From positions 186,001 to 250,000 of the forward strand of contig JAXDDX010000164.1 of assembly GCA_034670405.1 (NCBI GenBank): a DNA stretch of 64,000 nucleotides, read 5' to 3'. This document shows, piece by piece, positions 36,840 to 48,724 of the stretch. The notes under the pieces are model-generated. The model was not told the DNA's origin. It saw only the letters and a list, made by a program, of their open reading frames with translations, and did not search any database. Made by a program: the position numbers and the translations under genes. This DNA comes from Hoplostethus atlanticus (Eukaryota > Chordata > Actinopteri > Trachichthyiformes > Trachichthyidae). Position 1 is the first letter of the stretch; every line of letters starts with the position of its first letter.

Positions 36840-36960
36840 TCTCCCTCCAGCTGGAGGCAGTGGAGAGTTTTAGTGTCCTATGGTCTAAATGCTGTTTCAG
36901 AGGCTTTTCCACCTTGACAAGAATATAATCTGGGGTAAGCACTGAATGGGGGGAGGGGTT
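36840..36960 (-). repeat. dispersed ACCGATAT-family repeat at Tc1 right side
   Basis: On the minus strand it reads CATTCAGTGCTTACCCCAG, TTCTTGTCAAGGTGGAAAAG, CCTCTGAAACAGCATTTAG and ACCATAGGACACTAAAACTC. It directly follows the transposase remnant and faces the opposite way to the copy that precedes remnant 1. Confidence 0.75.
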
Positions 36961-37735
36961 GCCATTAAAATGTTGAAATGCCTTCAATAATCCATATTTG
37001 TCAAACCCTAGAGATGATTATTATCAGTCTGTCTGTGTCTCTATCTTGCCGTCTTTTTTCTCCCCCTCTTCCCCCTTCCCCCTCTCTCTCGTCCACTCCC
37101 TTCTTTTTATTTCAATTACTACAAACAAGAAGAGAAGAATCTCCCCCCTCTCAGTTTCTCTTTTCCTCTCCAGAACATCAGCATTCACTAGTTTTCTTCC
37201 ACTCTCTTCCCTCAACCTCTCCTTTTTGTTATTTTATTTCAATTATTTTCCACAGAATAAATTATTCATGACTCATACAGTGGGTCCTGGCGGTGAGTGG
37301 TTAGTACATGCATATTAAAACCATCTCCGTCCATCTCGTAAGAAAACAGAGAACAATTTCCTTGGCTGGATTTCCTATGAGACTGGAGAAAAAAAATAAA
37401 CAGAAAAAGGAGAATCCTTTGGCTGAACAACGTCTTTCATCTGCAGCAGTGACGGGGGATCAAAGCTGAAATAAGAAGTATGAAACAGAATATCACACAC
37501 AGAAAGCACTCTGAATTTAAACTAACTCAGTTTAATGCTGACAGATTGGAGTGTGATCATGGTGTATACGTGGAGAAACTTTGAGAAAATTTGCGCTTTA
37601 ACCTTCCTGATATTTTGTTCAGAGTTTTACACTTCTCCCGTCAAATCAAACCTTGTATAGCCAAAAAGTCAACTTTTCAGGGATCGTGAAATAGGCTACC
37701 GCCTCATTTTTTTTGGGGTGAAAGAAAATGTATTT
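36961..37735. other. intron, pyrimidine-rich part
   Basis: 37030-37240 is strongly CT-rich. Apparent open frames there are compositional. Nothing else recognised. Confidence 0.5.
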
Positions 37736-37800
37736 TTAAGACTTTAATGATCCCTGTGGGGAAATTGGGTTGCTGCGGCCACAAATCGTACAGGATATAA
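37736..37800 (-). repeat. retroelement 3' end fragment
   Basis: On the minus strand it reads GCCGCAGCAACCCAATTTCC then CCACAGGGATCATTAAAGTC, the same terminus as at 8288-8333 and 59902-59945. Confidence 0.6.
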
Positions 37801-38216
37801 TTGCAGAATATTGCAAATTGGGGGGCATTCAACATAACAGAGCCAACAATTAGTTGGAAGTATAAGAATAACATAAGTAAAAAAAATAGGTCTGCATGTA
37901 GGTCTAACTATACATATATTAATCTTAGGTTCACATTAACAGGACTAAAGAAGGTCATACATATGTACACAAAGTGTAAAAAAAAAAAATCTGCGATACG
38001 CAGTTTTCCATACTTAAAGAGAAAGTCTGTTCTCAGTGAGAATGCATATACATTATTCCCTGCATGGGTCTGGGTTGACATGCACACCAAACACCCCCGA
38101 TTTTGATGACATCATGTTTTTTTCTCTCATAGCCTGGTGTACAGAGATGCATTTATTAATATGTCTCCCGCTCGCCGTTGTGAATACAATACACGCAGTT
38201 TGAAAGAAATCTGACT

Positions 38217-38390
38217 AAGGCGTTTACATGCCCTAATAAATCCAAAGATTGGAATTGAAATGAGTTAGGGTTACTCCGATTACGACCTTACCCTGATTGA
38301 AATAATCATATAAATGCGCTATTTCAATAGTTGGAGTATTGCCGTAATTGGGTTAAGATCAAAGTATTAAAGTGCATGTAAACACACTCA
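38217..38390. mobile_element. short inverted-repeat element (GTTTACATGC ends)
   Basis: GTTTACATGCCCTAATAA at the left and AAAGTGCATGTAAACAC at the right are inverted. The interior holds ATTACGACC and GTAATTGGGTTA. About 170 bp, no coding capacity, MITE-like. Confidence 0.6.
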
Positions 38391-39548
38391 ATGACTCTGG
38401 GATATTATACCTGTGCCAGATGTTGTTGCCGATAGAGGTCGATAGAGGTCATAGATTACTTAATGCCCCTTTAATTCACTAGAAACGATCCCAATTAGAG
38501 AATGCGTAAGAATGACTGGTCTAATCGCAGGTCTCTCACCACTATTATGTGCAATGTACAGTGCGGGCAGTTCTACAAGTCAATAATAAATCAACAATAA
38601 CAAACATCTTCCCATGTGGGTCCCTTGGACTAAATTTGAGAAAGTCAGGTTCCGCCGTCCAATTAGTCATGGCTGGGCCTCGAAATAGTAAGTGTGTCTG
38701 GGTCTCAGAACCACAGCTAGACCCTACCGGTTCTAATTAAGTGTCCCACGATGGCCGCTCAGAGGTGGAGGAAGGGTTAGTGTGTGTGTGTACGTGCAAG
38801 TATATCTGTGTGTGTCTGTGTGTGAGAGAGAGGGAGAGAGAGAGAAAGGAAGTTGTGGGTGAAGGATGGAGATGGACGGGTGGTGATGGTGGTGGTGGGG
38901 GGGTGACATACTTTTAAAAGGGGCAGCCTGCTGCGTTAACTTTTAAGTCGGCCTGTTTTGACGAAAGGCATCTGCCTGGAAAACGAGCAGGATCTAAATA
39001 AAGCAAATGGGATAAGGGTTTCGACAACCAGAAAAGAGTAAGAGACACTCCGCCGCAGAAGAAGAACTTATTGCTAAACATAAACAAAATAAAACATTTT
39101 AAAAAAAAGGAAAAAAAAGAAAAGAAAAATACAGTAAAGTCGAGCTGAGCCGAAGCTGGGTCAAGTCATCTCTTTTTATTAGGGTTTGAGAGAGGGTTTT
39201 TGTTTCCACGTTTGAGAGCAGGCGTCCCGTTAATAAAGCGGAGTGTGTTGTTTCAACCTGAGTTTAACGGGCAGACAGACTATTCATTTCCTGTCTAGGG
39301 TCACACTTAGCAGACACACTGCAGATGCACATTTAGCACACCCTGTACGTACGATGTAAATCCACATATTTGTTTCTCATCATGCTCTCCTGTTTTTTTC
39401 TCATCTGTGCTATATGGCATACACCTTGTCATTTTTAATATTTTTTCCACGTATATAAAATTTCTGTATTTTTACATGCATGTATTTATTCATTTATCTG
39501 CATATTTATTTGTTTGCTTATTTATTTGTTTATTATTTATTGTATTTT
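38391..39548. other. intron, nothing firm
   Basis: 38436-38472 (CGATAGAGGTCATAGATTAC) recurs at 55742-55785. 39320-39480 resembles retroelement 3' sequence near 7890 (CACCCTGTACGTACGATG). GA- and G-rich runs lie at 38825-38850 and 38885-38905. Confidence 0.4.
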
Positions 39549-39549
39549 C

Positions 39550-39655
39550 CTATTTCCTACCCTGACAAGGATACAATTCCATTCATTCTTTGGTCTGAAA
39601 ATTGAAAAATCTAACAATACTGAATATTGGCACAAAATATCAGCTAATGGCAGCT
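39550..39655 (-). repeat. dispersed ACCGATAT-family repeat, partial
   Basis: The minus strand reads CATTAGCTGATATTTTGTGC, CAATATTCAGTATTG and TCCTTGTCAGGGTAGG in the family order. Confidence 0.65.
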
Positions 39656-40699
39656 TCAGTACAAACATTCATTCTCAATGGAGGTTTGGGCTTGAATCCC
39701 ACTCCTGACAAGCAGCTTTCATTGGTTTAGTTGGTGGTTACCCCGTGATTCCAGGCTTTTAATTTAGCAGAACTTTAGCAGAAACCAGAAAAAAAAGAGA
39801 TCAAAGAGGGAAATGAAAGAGAAACAGAACACAGCAGGAAAAACAGCAGAACAGAATGTAACAGAACTTTTGTACTGGTTTATTATAGCGGTTTATTATA
39901 ATAATGTAGCTTTTAACTGCACGCTACCGTGTAGAATTTTTACACTTTGTATCCTGGCACCGCAACAGCAGCAATGAGGGGAAACTTGAAACATGAAGTG
40001 TCACAGCAGTAACGGTAACAGTGACGGCCATTACCATCCAAACAGCTAATCAGAACAACATGACTGTTAAACCAGATAGGTGTAACTACAAAACGAGACG
40101 GGGGGGAAAAATAACCCTATCGGCTGCAGTGGCTCCGTGAGAAAGCGCAAATGACAGAGGGAGAGGTGGAAAGAGAGAGAGAGAGAAGAGAGAAGAAAAA
40201 AAGAAAGAGAATGGGGGGGGGGGGGCTGGGGGGGGGGGGCGCTAAAACAAAACAGTCGTTTAATTACTGAGGAATGTTCCAGGGGTCCTGAATGAGGTCT
40301 AGAGGTCTTAAAGTGTTTTTTCTCTGTAATTGATTTGAGTGTGGTGAGAGAGCAAGCAAGCAGAATAGAATAGAATAGAATAGAATAGAATAGAATCACT
40401 ACTACATATCTATTCTAGGAGAAATTAAATCATTGACTGAAGTTCATCACCCAATATCTCGAAATTATTATTGGGTGATGAACAGATGGGTGGGGTTCCC
40501 CACATACTGGAGGACAATGAAACCAGACATTTGTAGATGATTTAAAGGTGGAATTGGTAGGCTTTTCCCGCGACTGACAACTTGATGCTGAAATTTCCCG
40601 AACTGGTAACGTTATCAAGTACACCTACGGGCGAATTTAGAGTCTCCAATCCACCCGACCTGCGTGTCGGAGGACACGCAAACTCCACACCAGATCAAA
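39656..40699. other. intron with purine runs and a small hairpin
   Basis: GA/G-rich tract at 40155-40240, (AGAAT)n at 40362-40397, and a hairpin at 40440-40482 whose arms are GTTCATCACCCAATA and its exact inverse. No gene. Confidence 0.6.
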
Positions 40700-41090
40700 A
40701 CATGAGGCTGGTATAGGTTTTTGAAGTCCGATACCAATGGATTGAATTTGCTGATAGCTGATATTTTGTACTCATATTCAATACCTTTCAATTTGACCAC
40801 TTTTGTGCCAAAAATATCCAAGTATTCAGTGTTTTCCCCAAGAATGGTATTGTTGTCAGGGTGGAAAAGCCTCTGAAACAGCATCCAGACCATGGGACAC
40901 TAAAACTCTCCATTGAAACCCAGTAAAAGAATAATATAATAATACAAATAAATATTTGTGTGGAATCCGATCAAAATGTCTCATTAGAATCAATTCAGAT
41001 TAAGGTCTTCCCATAGACAACCAGTGTAGTATTGATCAATTTTACAATAAATACATAATCAATCAAACTGCATCATATCCATGATATCAG
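40700..41090 (+). mobile_element. dispersed ACCGATAT-family element, fullest copy
   Basis: About 390 bp in order: GGTTTTTGAAGTCCGATACC, TAGCTGATATTTTGTAC, TTCAATTTGACCACTTTTG, ATATCCAAGTATTCAGTG, GTGGAAAAGCCTCTGAAACA, CCATGGGACACTAAAACTC, AAGGTCTTCCCATAGACAAC, CAGTGTAGTATTGATCAATT and CAATCAAACTGCATCATATC. No open frame, so it is non-autonomous. It is the reference for the other partial copies. Confidence 0.8.
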
Positions 41091-44030
41091 AGGTGGAGGA
41101 CACTGACTGGACCAAACCCCATTTTTTAATAAAAGGAGAGTATCAGTACCATGCATTGGAAAATACACTGGTCTGACCCTGCAAAAGAATTATTGCAAAC
41201 ACTATTTCCCTGGCGTACACAGAGGAGAACGTAGAAGACAAACACTTTATTAGATAACAGCTACATCATCATCATCAACCTAAAACCACTTTAGTCGTTA
41301 TTTCATCCTTTTACAGGCTTTGTGCGATAGGAAGGTTTTTACAGCTGTCTTTGGGATGCAACGTTTGTTTTTCACACTTGGTCTAAAGGAACACTCTGTA
41401 AGCTAGACCCCCGTGACCCTCATGTGTTAGGTTACAATGAAAGAGCAGCAGTCTTTGAAGTCTTGGGAGGAAAATAGACGCAGTCGAAAGTTAAGTCACG
41501 GATAGAAACGATTGTCCGACTATAGTAAGAGTATCTGGTGCAGCTTTTCTCTCATCTGTGTAATGTAATGCGGATATACATGTAAGTTGTTGCCATGATA
41601 GTCATTATGTTTACAGCTGCTATCATGGCACAGGGTGATTTTGGATGTTGCACACTGGGTTTCCAAAAAGGACTTTGAAAACACACAGACATCTTCACCC
41701 TCTGAACCCCAAAGACTTTCTGGGCGATGTCGGCTCCTTTCACCTTTTTAACTCAATGTGGGCTCATTTTTCACTGCAGTATATAAGTCTTGCATACCAA
41801 TGGAATCAGCACAAGCATGGCTACAAGACATATGACACTCAAAAATGTCTGTTGTGCAGTATGAAACGGCTATAATGCCATAAATCATAAAAAAAAAAAG
41901 AAGAAAAAACAGAAACTGAATTTCAACACAATCTCCATAAAAAATATGTTTGATGAAATCTCAACATATCTTAAGTGTGTAAAAAATCCCACCCCCGGGT
42001 TCATGGGGTTCAGAGGGTGATCAGAATATTCACCCATATCAACCACTAATCAACATCTGAGAAGAGCCAAAGCTAAAAAACACAAAATATCAAATATCTA
42101 TACAATCCATTATTTAAAAAAAAAAATAGAAAATGATTGATAGCAGAAAACTAAAACAAATGTTATGTTTTAAAGAATAGTTACTTAAATCCTTGGTTCG
42201 CAAGATAATAATTATTCTAACTGCAATCTTTATTAGAGACTTTGGCGTGTTCCATCATATCATTCAGAACTTAGTCCGACCTCGTGCTTCTATGAATAAT
42301 GAGCAAGGATTAAAGGTTGCTCCCTCACCTCCAGGCTTGTTCGGATGGAAATGGATACTACTGACGAAATGTCAAACGTCTACAGTAACTGCTGAATTAA
42401 CAGGCAGGTATTAAATAGGCTCTACCCGGATGTACTGCATGGCCCGAAGAGACTGAAATCTATTGTCTGATCGTCCAATGCAAGTACTGGTAGTATGCAA
42501 CATCCACATGTAAAACCCACTTGTATTTTGAGTCATGATGAGTTGACTGCACTATAAACATCCATACATCATTGTCAAATAAACTGTGATACCTTGATAC
42601 CGTAAATAAAAATGATTACGGCAGTCAAGGTGACTGATAGCCTGCGAGTGTTTCTCCAAGTTAAGACCACATTTCCCATCAACCCTGTTGCGAAGAGAAT
42701 GCCGCTAACAGAAAAGCTTCGGCTCTGCTTGTGCTGAGTCTTCCTGTTTCGTGCCGTAAAGCGATCTCCCTACTTAAAGTAAGCCAGCGGATTTCGCCGC
42801 CCAAATGTCTCAAATTACTATGGCAACAAGTGATGTTAATTGCTTCAAAAACATATATATACATATATACCATATACCTAAAATAAATAAGTATACCAGA
42901 AATTGGAGATTTCTTTTTGGAGGATATGATTTATGTGATCCAATGTTCACAGATCCACTTTTTCTTTTGCGACATTTTTGTTAGTCAGTACAAAATCAGG
43001 TTCAAGTCTCTCTTCTTCATAGTAGTCTAACAAATGATTAAACAAGGATATGTTTCTAACTGCCTATACAGTACTATGACTACACCATTGATTCAGCAAA
43101 ATCCAAGTTGCGTCATTGCCTGAGCAATACCGATCTGTGCTCATGAACACCCCATTGTGCCGCCATGTCAAATAGCCACAGACACATATTCTGTCCAAGT
43201 GAACAAGCTGCCGATGAGATCTACTCTCCTATAATTGCCTCCCACGCACTTCACACTGGTATGCTGCAAAGCGATCGCTTTCAATAGCGCCAATAAAACA
43301 TCACATGGAAGGTGAGAACAAATTGCTGCGCTTGTTAAAACGTCAGTCTCGGAATCAGCTTTCACAGATAACCGTGTAATATCAGATCTGCGGTTAAGTT
43401 CTTCCTGCGCAAGAAATAAATAAATAAATGTGTGGCATTGATTCCTGTCATGGGAGGATGCTTAGATGACAGCAATAATGAGATATGTGATCGAAACAAG
43501 TGTCTCGACGGTTCGGTGTTCATTACTGTCATGAATTCATTATACTGGGGAGAGTTCTCGCTCCGCCTGTCTTGAATAATTTTCCTGACAGAGGTCACCA
43601 TTCAAGGCTGATGTCTGTCTTATATGAAAATCATTGGACAGTCAGGTTTCCAAGAGTGCCACAACATCCACACTGACAAATAAATCAGCGCAGGGAAAAG
43701 ATTCCTATTCTCTTTCACTTGAACAAAATTCTGTTTTTAGGAAGAGTTTTTGACAGGGTGTTTGCTATTCCCACTATCCATTAAAATAAATGGCTAGGTC
43801 TGGGATTAGGGAAGCTTACCCTAACACGATGTTTGAACAAAGTGAGCTCCGTGAAGAAAAATCTCAAAGAAAAATATGCACGTTTCACCCCTAATTTTCT
43901 AAAATTGTGCAGGAATGGTCTAATTGGGGGCTAAACTTGGCAAACAATAACTACCAGTCCTTAACTCGAGTCTGGTAAAAAATCAATCACTCATATTTAC
44001 ATAAAACAAAGTGATTACAGTGAAAGGTCA
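41091..44030. other. long intron stretch, nothing assigned
   Basis: About 2.9 kb of mixed AT-rich sequence with few simple repeats. Open frames are short and lack splice context. A small inverted pair (TTGCCATGATAG / CTATCATGGCA) lies near 41590-41631. No gene or clear mobile element. Confidence 0.5.
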
Positions 44031-44034
44031 GAAA

Positions 44035-44160
44035 GTGAGTTGCTCAGTGGGAGAAGGTACACACCATGTGCTACCTCCTGGGCTCAAATCAGGCTCACAA
44101 CCTCCCAGTTATCCTTACCCTCTTATCCATCTTTCCTGTCCTTCTGCACCAAACACTGTT
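44035..44160 (+). repeat. possible decayed SINE
   Basis: GAGTTGCTCAGTGGGAGAAGG at an A-box position and GGGCTCAAATCAGGCTC at a B-box position, followed by pyrimidine-rich sequence. Weak. Confidence 0.35.
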
Positions 44161-44939
44161 TTAAAAAGCAGAAATAACCTTAATTTATAAATGTTCTTCC
44201 AAAAAAAAAAGAGAATAAGTGAGAAATATTTATTCTCTAAATGTTGTTATTTATTTTCGAAATGTTGAATTGTTAAAAATAAGAGAAAAAATGTAGAATA
44301 ATTATGATAAATATTCATTCTCTAGTGCCCCTCATCCACCTATGGAGCAACAGGCTGTTTTGGGGGTGTTTCCCCTGCCCCAAATATAAGATGAGTGGTC
44401 AACTCATCTAAAATCACGTGTCAGACACATTACAGATTACTTGATATGAGGCAACTACTAAACGTACGGTTCCAATTCTGAAATAGGTCGTAGAATGATG
44501 TGATCTTCATGAATTGACTACCTTATAAAAACACTTTTGAAAACTGGTGTTCTTTGTATGAACCCCTGTTGTTCCCATTAAGTAGGCAATGAGCCACTGA
44601 TGCTAGCTAAATTTAGCTTAGCATAAATAGAAGTGCTGCTGGTTGCTCTGTTTGATTACTAAGTCGATATTTTATGCCCAACAATGCCCGTATTTATAAC
44701 AAATAATCAATGAGATTTATATGGGATTCATCATACTCATATGACATTATCCCTGTTTGTTATCAATCTCTGATTGAATGGTTTGTTAGCAGAGACAGCG
44801 CAGATATTGCCAACAATGCTTACATGTATAAACAGTAAATGCGGCTAACCATGTTTATATGGTGCTGTCCATTAGCTGTTAGTCTCGGTTTGAATGTTTT
44901 AGCGCAGCTTGTTAGCTTTAGCGCAGCTAAACTTCTAGT
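44161..44939. other. intron, nothing assigned
   Basis: AT-rich, with two near-identical phrases TTAGCTTTAGCGCAGCT / TTTTAGCGCAGCTTG near 44899-44930. Confidence 0.4.
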
Positions 44940-44947
44940 ACCAAAAG

Positions 44948-45458
44948 TAGGGGTGGGCGATAATCGTGTTTATAATCGTAATCACGATTTTAATTATGTA
45001 ATCGTGGCAAATTTTCAAAATCGTTGATTTCGATTGTTATTTAGGCTACAAGAACGAGGAAGCGCCAGTTAGAAGCGCCAGTTAGCAAAGCAACCAGTGT
45101 GTGTGTCTGTGTGTGCGCGCGCATCAGACGTAACATCACTTTCCCGCGAATGAATGGGCCAAATACTTTCCCCAATGCGTGCGTTCATGAACTGTCCCCT
45201 TAAAAAAATACTACGTCGTATTCAGTCACGTCCCTCCGCCCCGTCCAATACATTTTTTGCGAGCCGCGAGCGAATGTGTCAAGCCGGGCAGGAAGTCAGA
45301 CACCGGAACGGCATAGAGCATCCGGTCAATTTCAAAATAAAACAAATTTCAAAATAAAACAAAACAAAATTAAAAAAAATAATCGTTCATTAATCGTAAT
45401 CGAGGTAAAAGTTTGAAATAATCGCGATATTGATTTTTAGTCATATCGCCCACCCCTA
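44948..45458. mobile_element. 511-bp non-autonomous hAT element
   Basis: Terminal inverted repeats TAGGGGTGGGCGAT and ATCGCCCACCCCTA, flanked by a perfect 8-bp target duplication ACCAAAAG (44940-44947 and 45459-45466), the hAT signature. Subterminal sequence is rich in AATCG/CGATT repeats. The middle is GC-rich and without a transposase frame. Confidence 0.93.
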
Positions 45459-45466
45459 ACCAAAAG

Positions 45467-45950
45467 ACCCTTAATGTTAACAATGTTGTCAAGATGACAA
45501 GATAGATGATTAAATTTGACCTATGATGCAATGTTACTGTTATTATTTTCCTGTATTATTATGTTTTAATACTTGGTTAAAACATATTGCTAGTTGTCAC
45601 CAAAATATTAAAGTTGAGCTGCTTAACTTTCATGACTATTTTCAGAAAAAAAGAAAATGTTTCATGCTCAACTGGTCACATTTAAATGAGAGTATAAATC
45701 ATTTTAAAGTACATATATGCTTGTGTACATGCAAACATTTCATGTGTGTGTATGAATGCATTGCTCTGCCAAATACAATAACAGTACAATATAAATTTTC
45801 AATATCGTATTTCATGTCCTGTGTATTAATGAATGCTCTCTGCCATTGATTTCAAGTGTTTCCTGTAATGCACTTAGGCAGTGCCAAATTCAATTCTAAT
45901 TACATATTTGTGGTTTTTTTGGCTGTGATTTAAATGCCAACAATGGTTAT
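45467..45950. other. intron, nothing assigned
   Basis: AT-rich intron between two inverted-repeat elements. The open frame at 45523-45849 has no recognisable motif. Confidence 0.45.
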
Positions 45951-46050
45951 AGAACTATTCACCACCCTTGACTTTTTGCACATTTCACACTTAAATAAAT
46001 TCTGCAGCACAAGAACACATGTAAAAAGTCAAAGGTGGGAGGGCTATTTT
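45951..46050. mobile_element. short Tc1-like MITE
   Basis: Left CACCACCCTTGACTTTTTGC and right GTAAAAAGTCAAAGGTGGG are inverted around about 45 bases. The sequence resembles the terminal repeats of common fish Tc1 elements. Confidence 0.5.
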
Positions 46051-46487
46051 CTTTAGCCACTGTATACACTGTGTGTATTAGGAGAGTTGAGCAGCAGTCG
46101 ACCTCTTTGCTCAGTGACCCTCAGATAACACAAGGGAACCTACATAGTTTCTCTTTCCATGTTCCCCTGAGACAGCTTGCTATGCCTCCCTCTCTCTCTT
46201 TCTCTGTCTATATGTCTCTATCACCCTCCCCCTCCTTTCTTTCTCCTGTCTTTATCTACCCCACTCTGTGTTCTCACGAGCTCTTAAACGGCATTTTTAC
46301 ACCTAGTTGGTTTAGAGAAGCCGGTTTGAATCCTGTAGTGTTTTCCCCTGAGTGAGCGATGAGTGCTTAGCACCAAAGATGGAGACAAAATTTAAAAAAA
46401 TGTTGCGGATTACCGCTTTAATTTCTGCCTCTTTCATCTGTTATTGCTCTCTCTTCCACCTCCCCCTCTTCAAATGTCTTTCCCGGG

Positions 46488-46534
<47 letters not shown>

Positions 46535-47340
46535 ACGTCTTAAAACCCAATTATGTTTGCAGGACTTGGCCCTTGTAGGCAGAAGAGCATCGTACAAGCA
46601 GATTAAGAGGGCCTCCTTTGTCAGGCTTCTCTGTAACTGCAGAATGGCTTTACAAGCTGAAACAAAAGGCCCGTCAGAGCCAAATGACTCCTAAAATCCC
46701 CGGTGACAGGACTTTTACTACAAGCAGTGCTAACCAGCATGACCTGACGCATGCGCGTGAGCGGTCATGCACGCAAACACAACACACAAACACGCCTACA
46801 AGTATTAGGCTTGCTTTTACTTGATCACTTATCTGTATTGTTTTAAATTATTTCGATTAGTCTGTACGTTGTTATTATTTTTTAATATTTTTTATTATTT
46901 GTATTATTATTATTGTTCATTGTCTGTCTTGGCACTTTGAAAGCTGGCTCTTCCCTCAAAGCAAAAAAAAAAAAAAAAGCTAAAGCCTTTTCCTTCGTTC
47001 ATTAAAGCAACAATAATAATCCTTTCAGCTCGACATTCTCTTCTCTGCTCCTGCCTCTCTTCCTTCTCCTTCAATTATGGAGAAAAACTACTTTCCTCAG
47101 CATTATCAGAGGCAAGAAATTACACTCTGATCTTTTTTAATTCAGAAATGAGGCAATTTCCATATCAAAATTAGATGCATGCTGTTCTATCTATTGTTTG
47201 AAAAAGAACATGATGATAATTTAGAGGCAAATAAGGAGAATGAATTGTGTGTGTGTGTGTGTGTGAGAGAAAGAAGGCTGGCAGAGGAGTGAATCATACT
47301 GTTTAATCTGAATTGGAGGGTTTATCATTTCAAGAAAACA
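46051..47340. other. intron with (TA)n(GT)n and a possible conserved block
   Basis: (TA)n(GT)n at 46488-46533, an A-run at 46962-46978 and (GT)n near 47247-47265. 46555-46720 (AAGCAGATTAAGAGGGCCTC, GAATGGCTTTACAAGC) and 47020-47210 are non-repetitive and could be conserved non-coding sequence. No exon. Confidence 0.35.
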
Positions 47341-47499
47341 TGTCAGCTGTGTTTAGTAATATGTGGGCCAAGCAGTCAAAATTTGAAGCATCTCTAAATT
47401 ATAAATAGACCTTCGGTAAAAGAATAGAATAGAATAGAATAGGATGAGACAACCTCTAAATTCATGAGATTCTTTTAATTGAAGGAATACACCAGGTTT

Positions 47500-47589
47500 T
47501 TGGGAGACTGTCCCATTTCTCAACTTAGCCATTAAATAAATGACACCAAAATTACCCCTTTGTCCCGGCAGATAGTTGGCTCTGGTGCT
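47500..47589 (-). repeat. flank shared with minisatellite copy 1
   Basis: On the minus strand it contains TGCCGGGACAAAGGGGTAAT and TTTTGGTGTCATTT, matching 1571-1602 after the first array in the same relative position. Confidence 0.75.
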
Positions 47590-47790
47590 ACATTCTAACA
47601 TTTTAGCATACACTATGTTGAGTGATAGTAGGCTCCATGCTAACATTTTAGCAGACTCTATGTTGAGTGATAGTAGGCTCCATGCTAACATTTCAGCATA
47701 CTCTATGTTGAGTGATAGTAGGCTCCACGCTAACATTTTAGCATACACTCTGTTGAGTGATAGTACAGGCTCCATGCTAACACTTAAAAG
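47590..47790 (-). repeat. 45-bp minisatellite, copy 3
   Basis: About 4.5 units in reverse orientation (CACTATGTTGAGTGATAGTA then GGCTCCATGCTAACATTTTA). Confidence 0.9.
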
Positions 47791-48025
47791 TATAAATAGT
47801 TACTAGTAACTAATAACTAGTAAAATTGATATTTAAAAACTTTACTTATTTACTAGCAAAAACAAAAGTGACTGTCACAAATGAAATCAGTCACTTGTAA
47901 CTAAAAACTAGTGTTTATTAAATTGTTACTAGTAAAAGCAGAAACGTGACAAGTAAAAAACAAATTAGTCACGAATAACTAGTAGTATCTATTGTATAGC
48001 AACTAGTAAAATTGAAATAGTAGCT
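47791..48025. repeat. degenerate ACTAGTAA-rich stretch
   Basis: ACTAGTAA, TTACTAGT or close variants recur about eight times at irregular spacing, together with repeated GTGAC/GTCAC phrases. It directly adjoins the third minisatellite array. Confidence 0.6.
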
Positions 48026-48118
48026 GGCAGAATAATGACAAAAAAATAAGTACACATTTTTAGTGAATTGTGCTTTTTAGGGAATAAAGAGAGAGAGACA
48101 GAGAGAGGGGAGAGGGAG

Positions 48119-48145
48119 GGAGAGAGAGAGAGAGAGAGAGAGAGG
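48119..48145 (+). repeat. (GA)n microsatellite
   Basis: Purine run within a longer GA-rich block from 48087. Confidence 0.9.
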
Positions 48146-48300
48146 TTTTTGCTTAGACAGGCAAAGACAGGCACTTTGACTAACAACGTGTACAACCGTC
48201 ACAGAGGCCAAACCAAGACGGTCATTATAAAGACACTTCTTAACATCACAAGAACAAGATACGACCACATAATAAACACACACACGCACGCGCACACATA

Positions 48301-48595
48301 TGGAGGGTTAAATGTGACAATATTAAATAAATAAATCATTAAATAAATCATTAAATAAAAGGGGAAATATATAAATAATGAATTAATTAATTAAAATGGG
48401 AAATATAATATATTTAATTGTTCATTTCCACATTTATTTAATTATCTCCACATTTATTTAATTATTTCCACATTTATTTAATTATTTCCATATTTAATGA
48501 TTTATTTAATGATTTATTTATTTCATGGTTGCTGGTCTGTGTGTGCATTGTGAAATGTAAATCTGTCAACATCGTCCATCAAAGCCTGTGGGCGG
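48301..48595 (+). repeat. left inverted arm
   Basis: Inverse of 50966-51237, with three or four 21-bp tandem units at about 48420-48490. Confidence 0.9.
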
Positions 48596-48724
48596 AATCT
48601 AACATCTGATTGGTTTGACCGCACAGTAAGTCAAGAGCAATCGATAGCAGACTACTCGATGTATGGGTGTCAGCCGTGTGCCTTCACATTCTCGTCCAGT
48701 TGGTGGCGGTAAGGCGCCAATGAG

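Noticed and set aside
36978-37318. Overlapping plus-strand frames of about 100 codons rich in S, P, L and F
   Set aside because: Caused by a CT-rich tract lacking stops; no splice sites or conserved motif.
42193-42414. 73-codon plus-strand frame
   Set aside because: No recognisable motif, no splice context, typical chance frame in intron.
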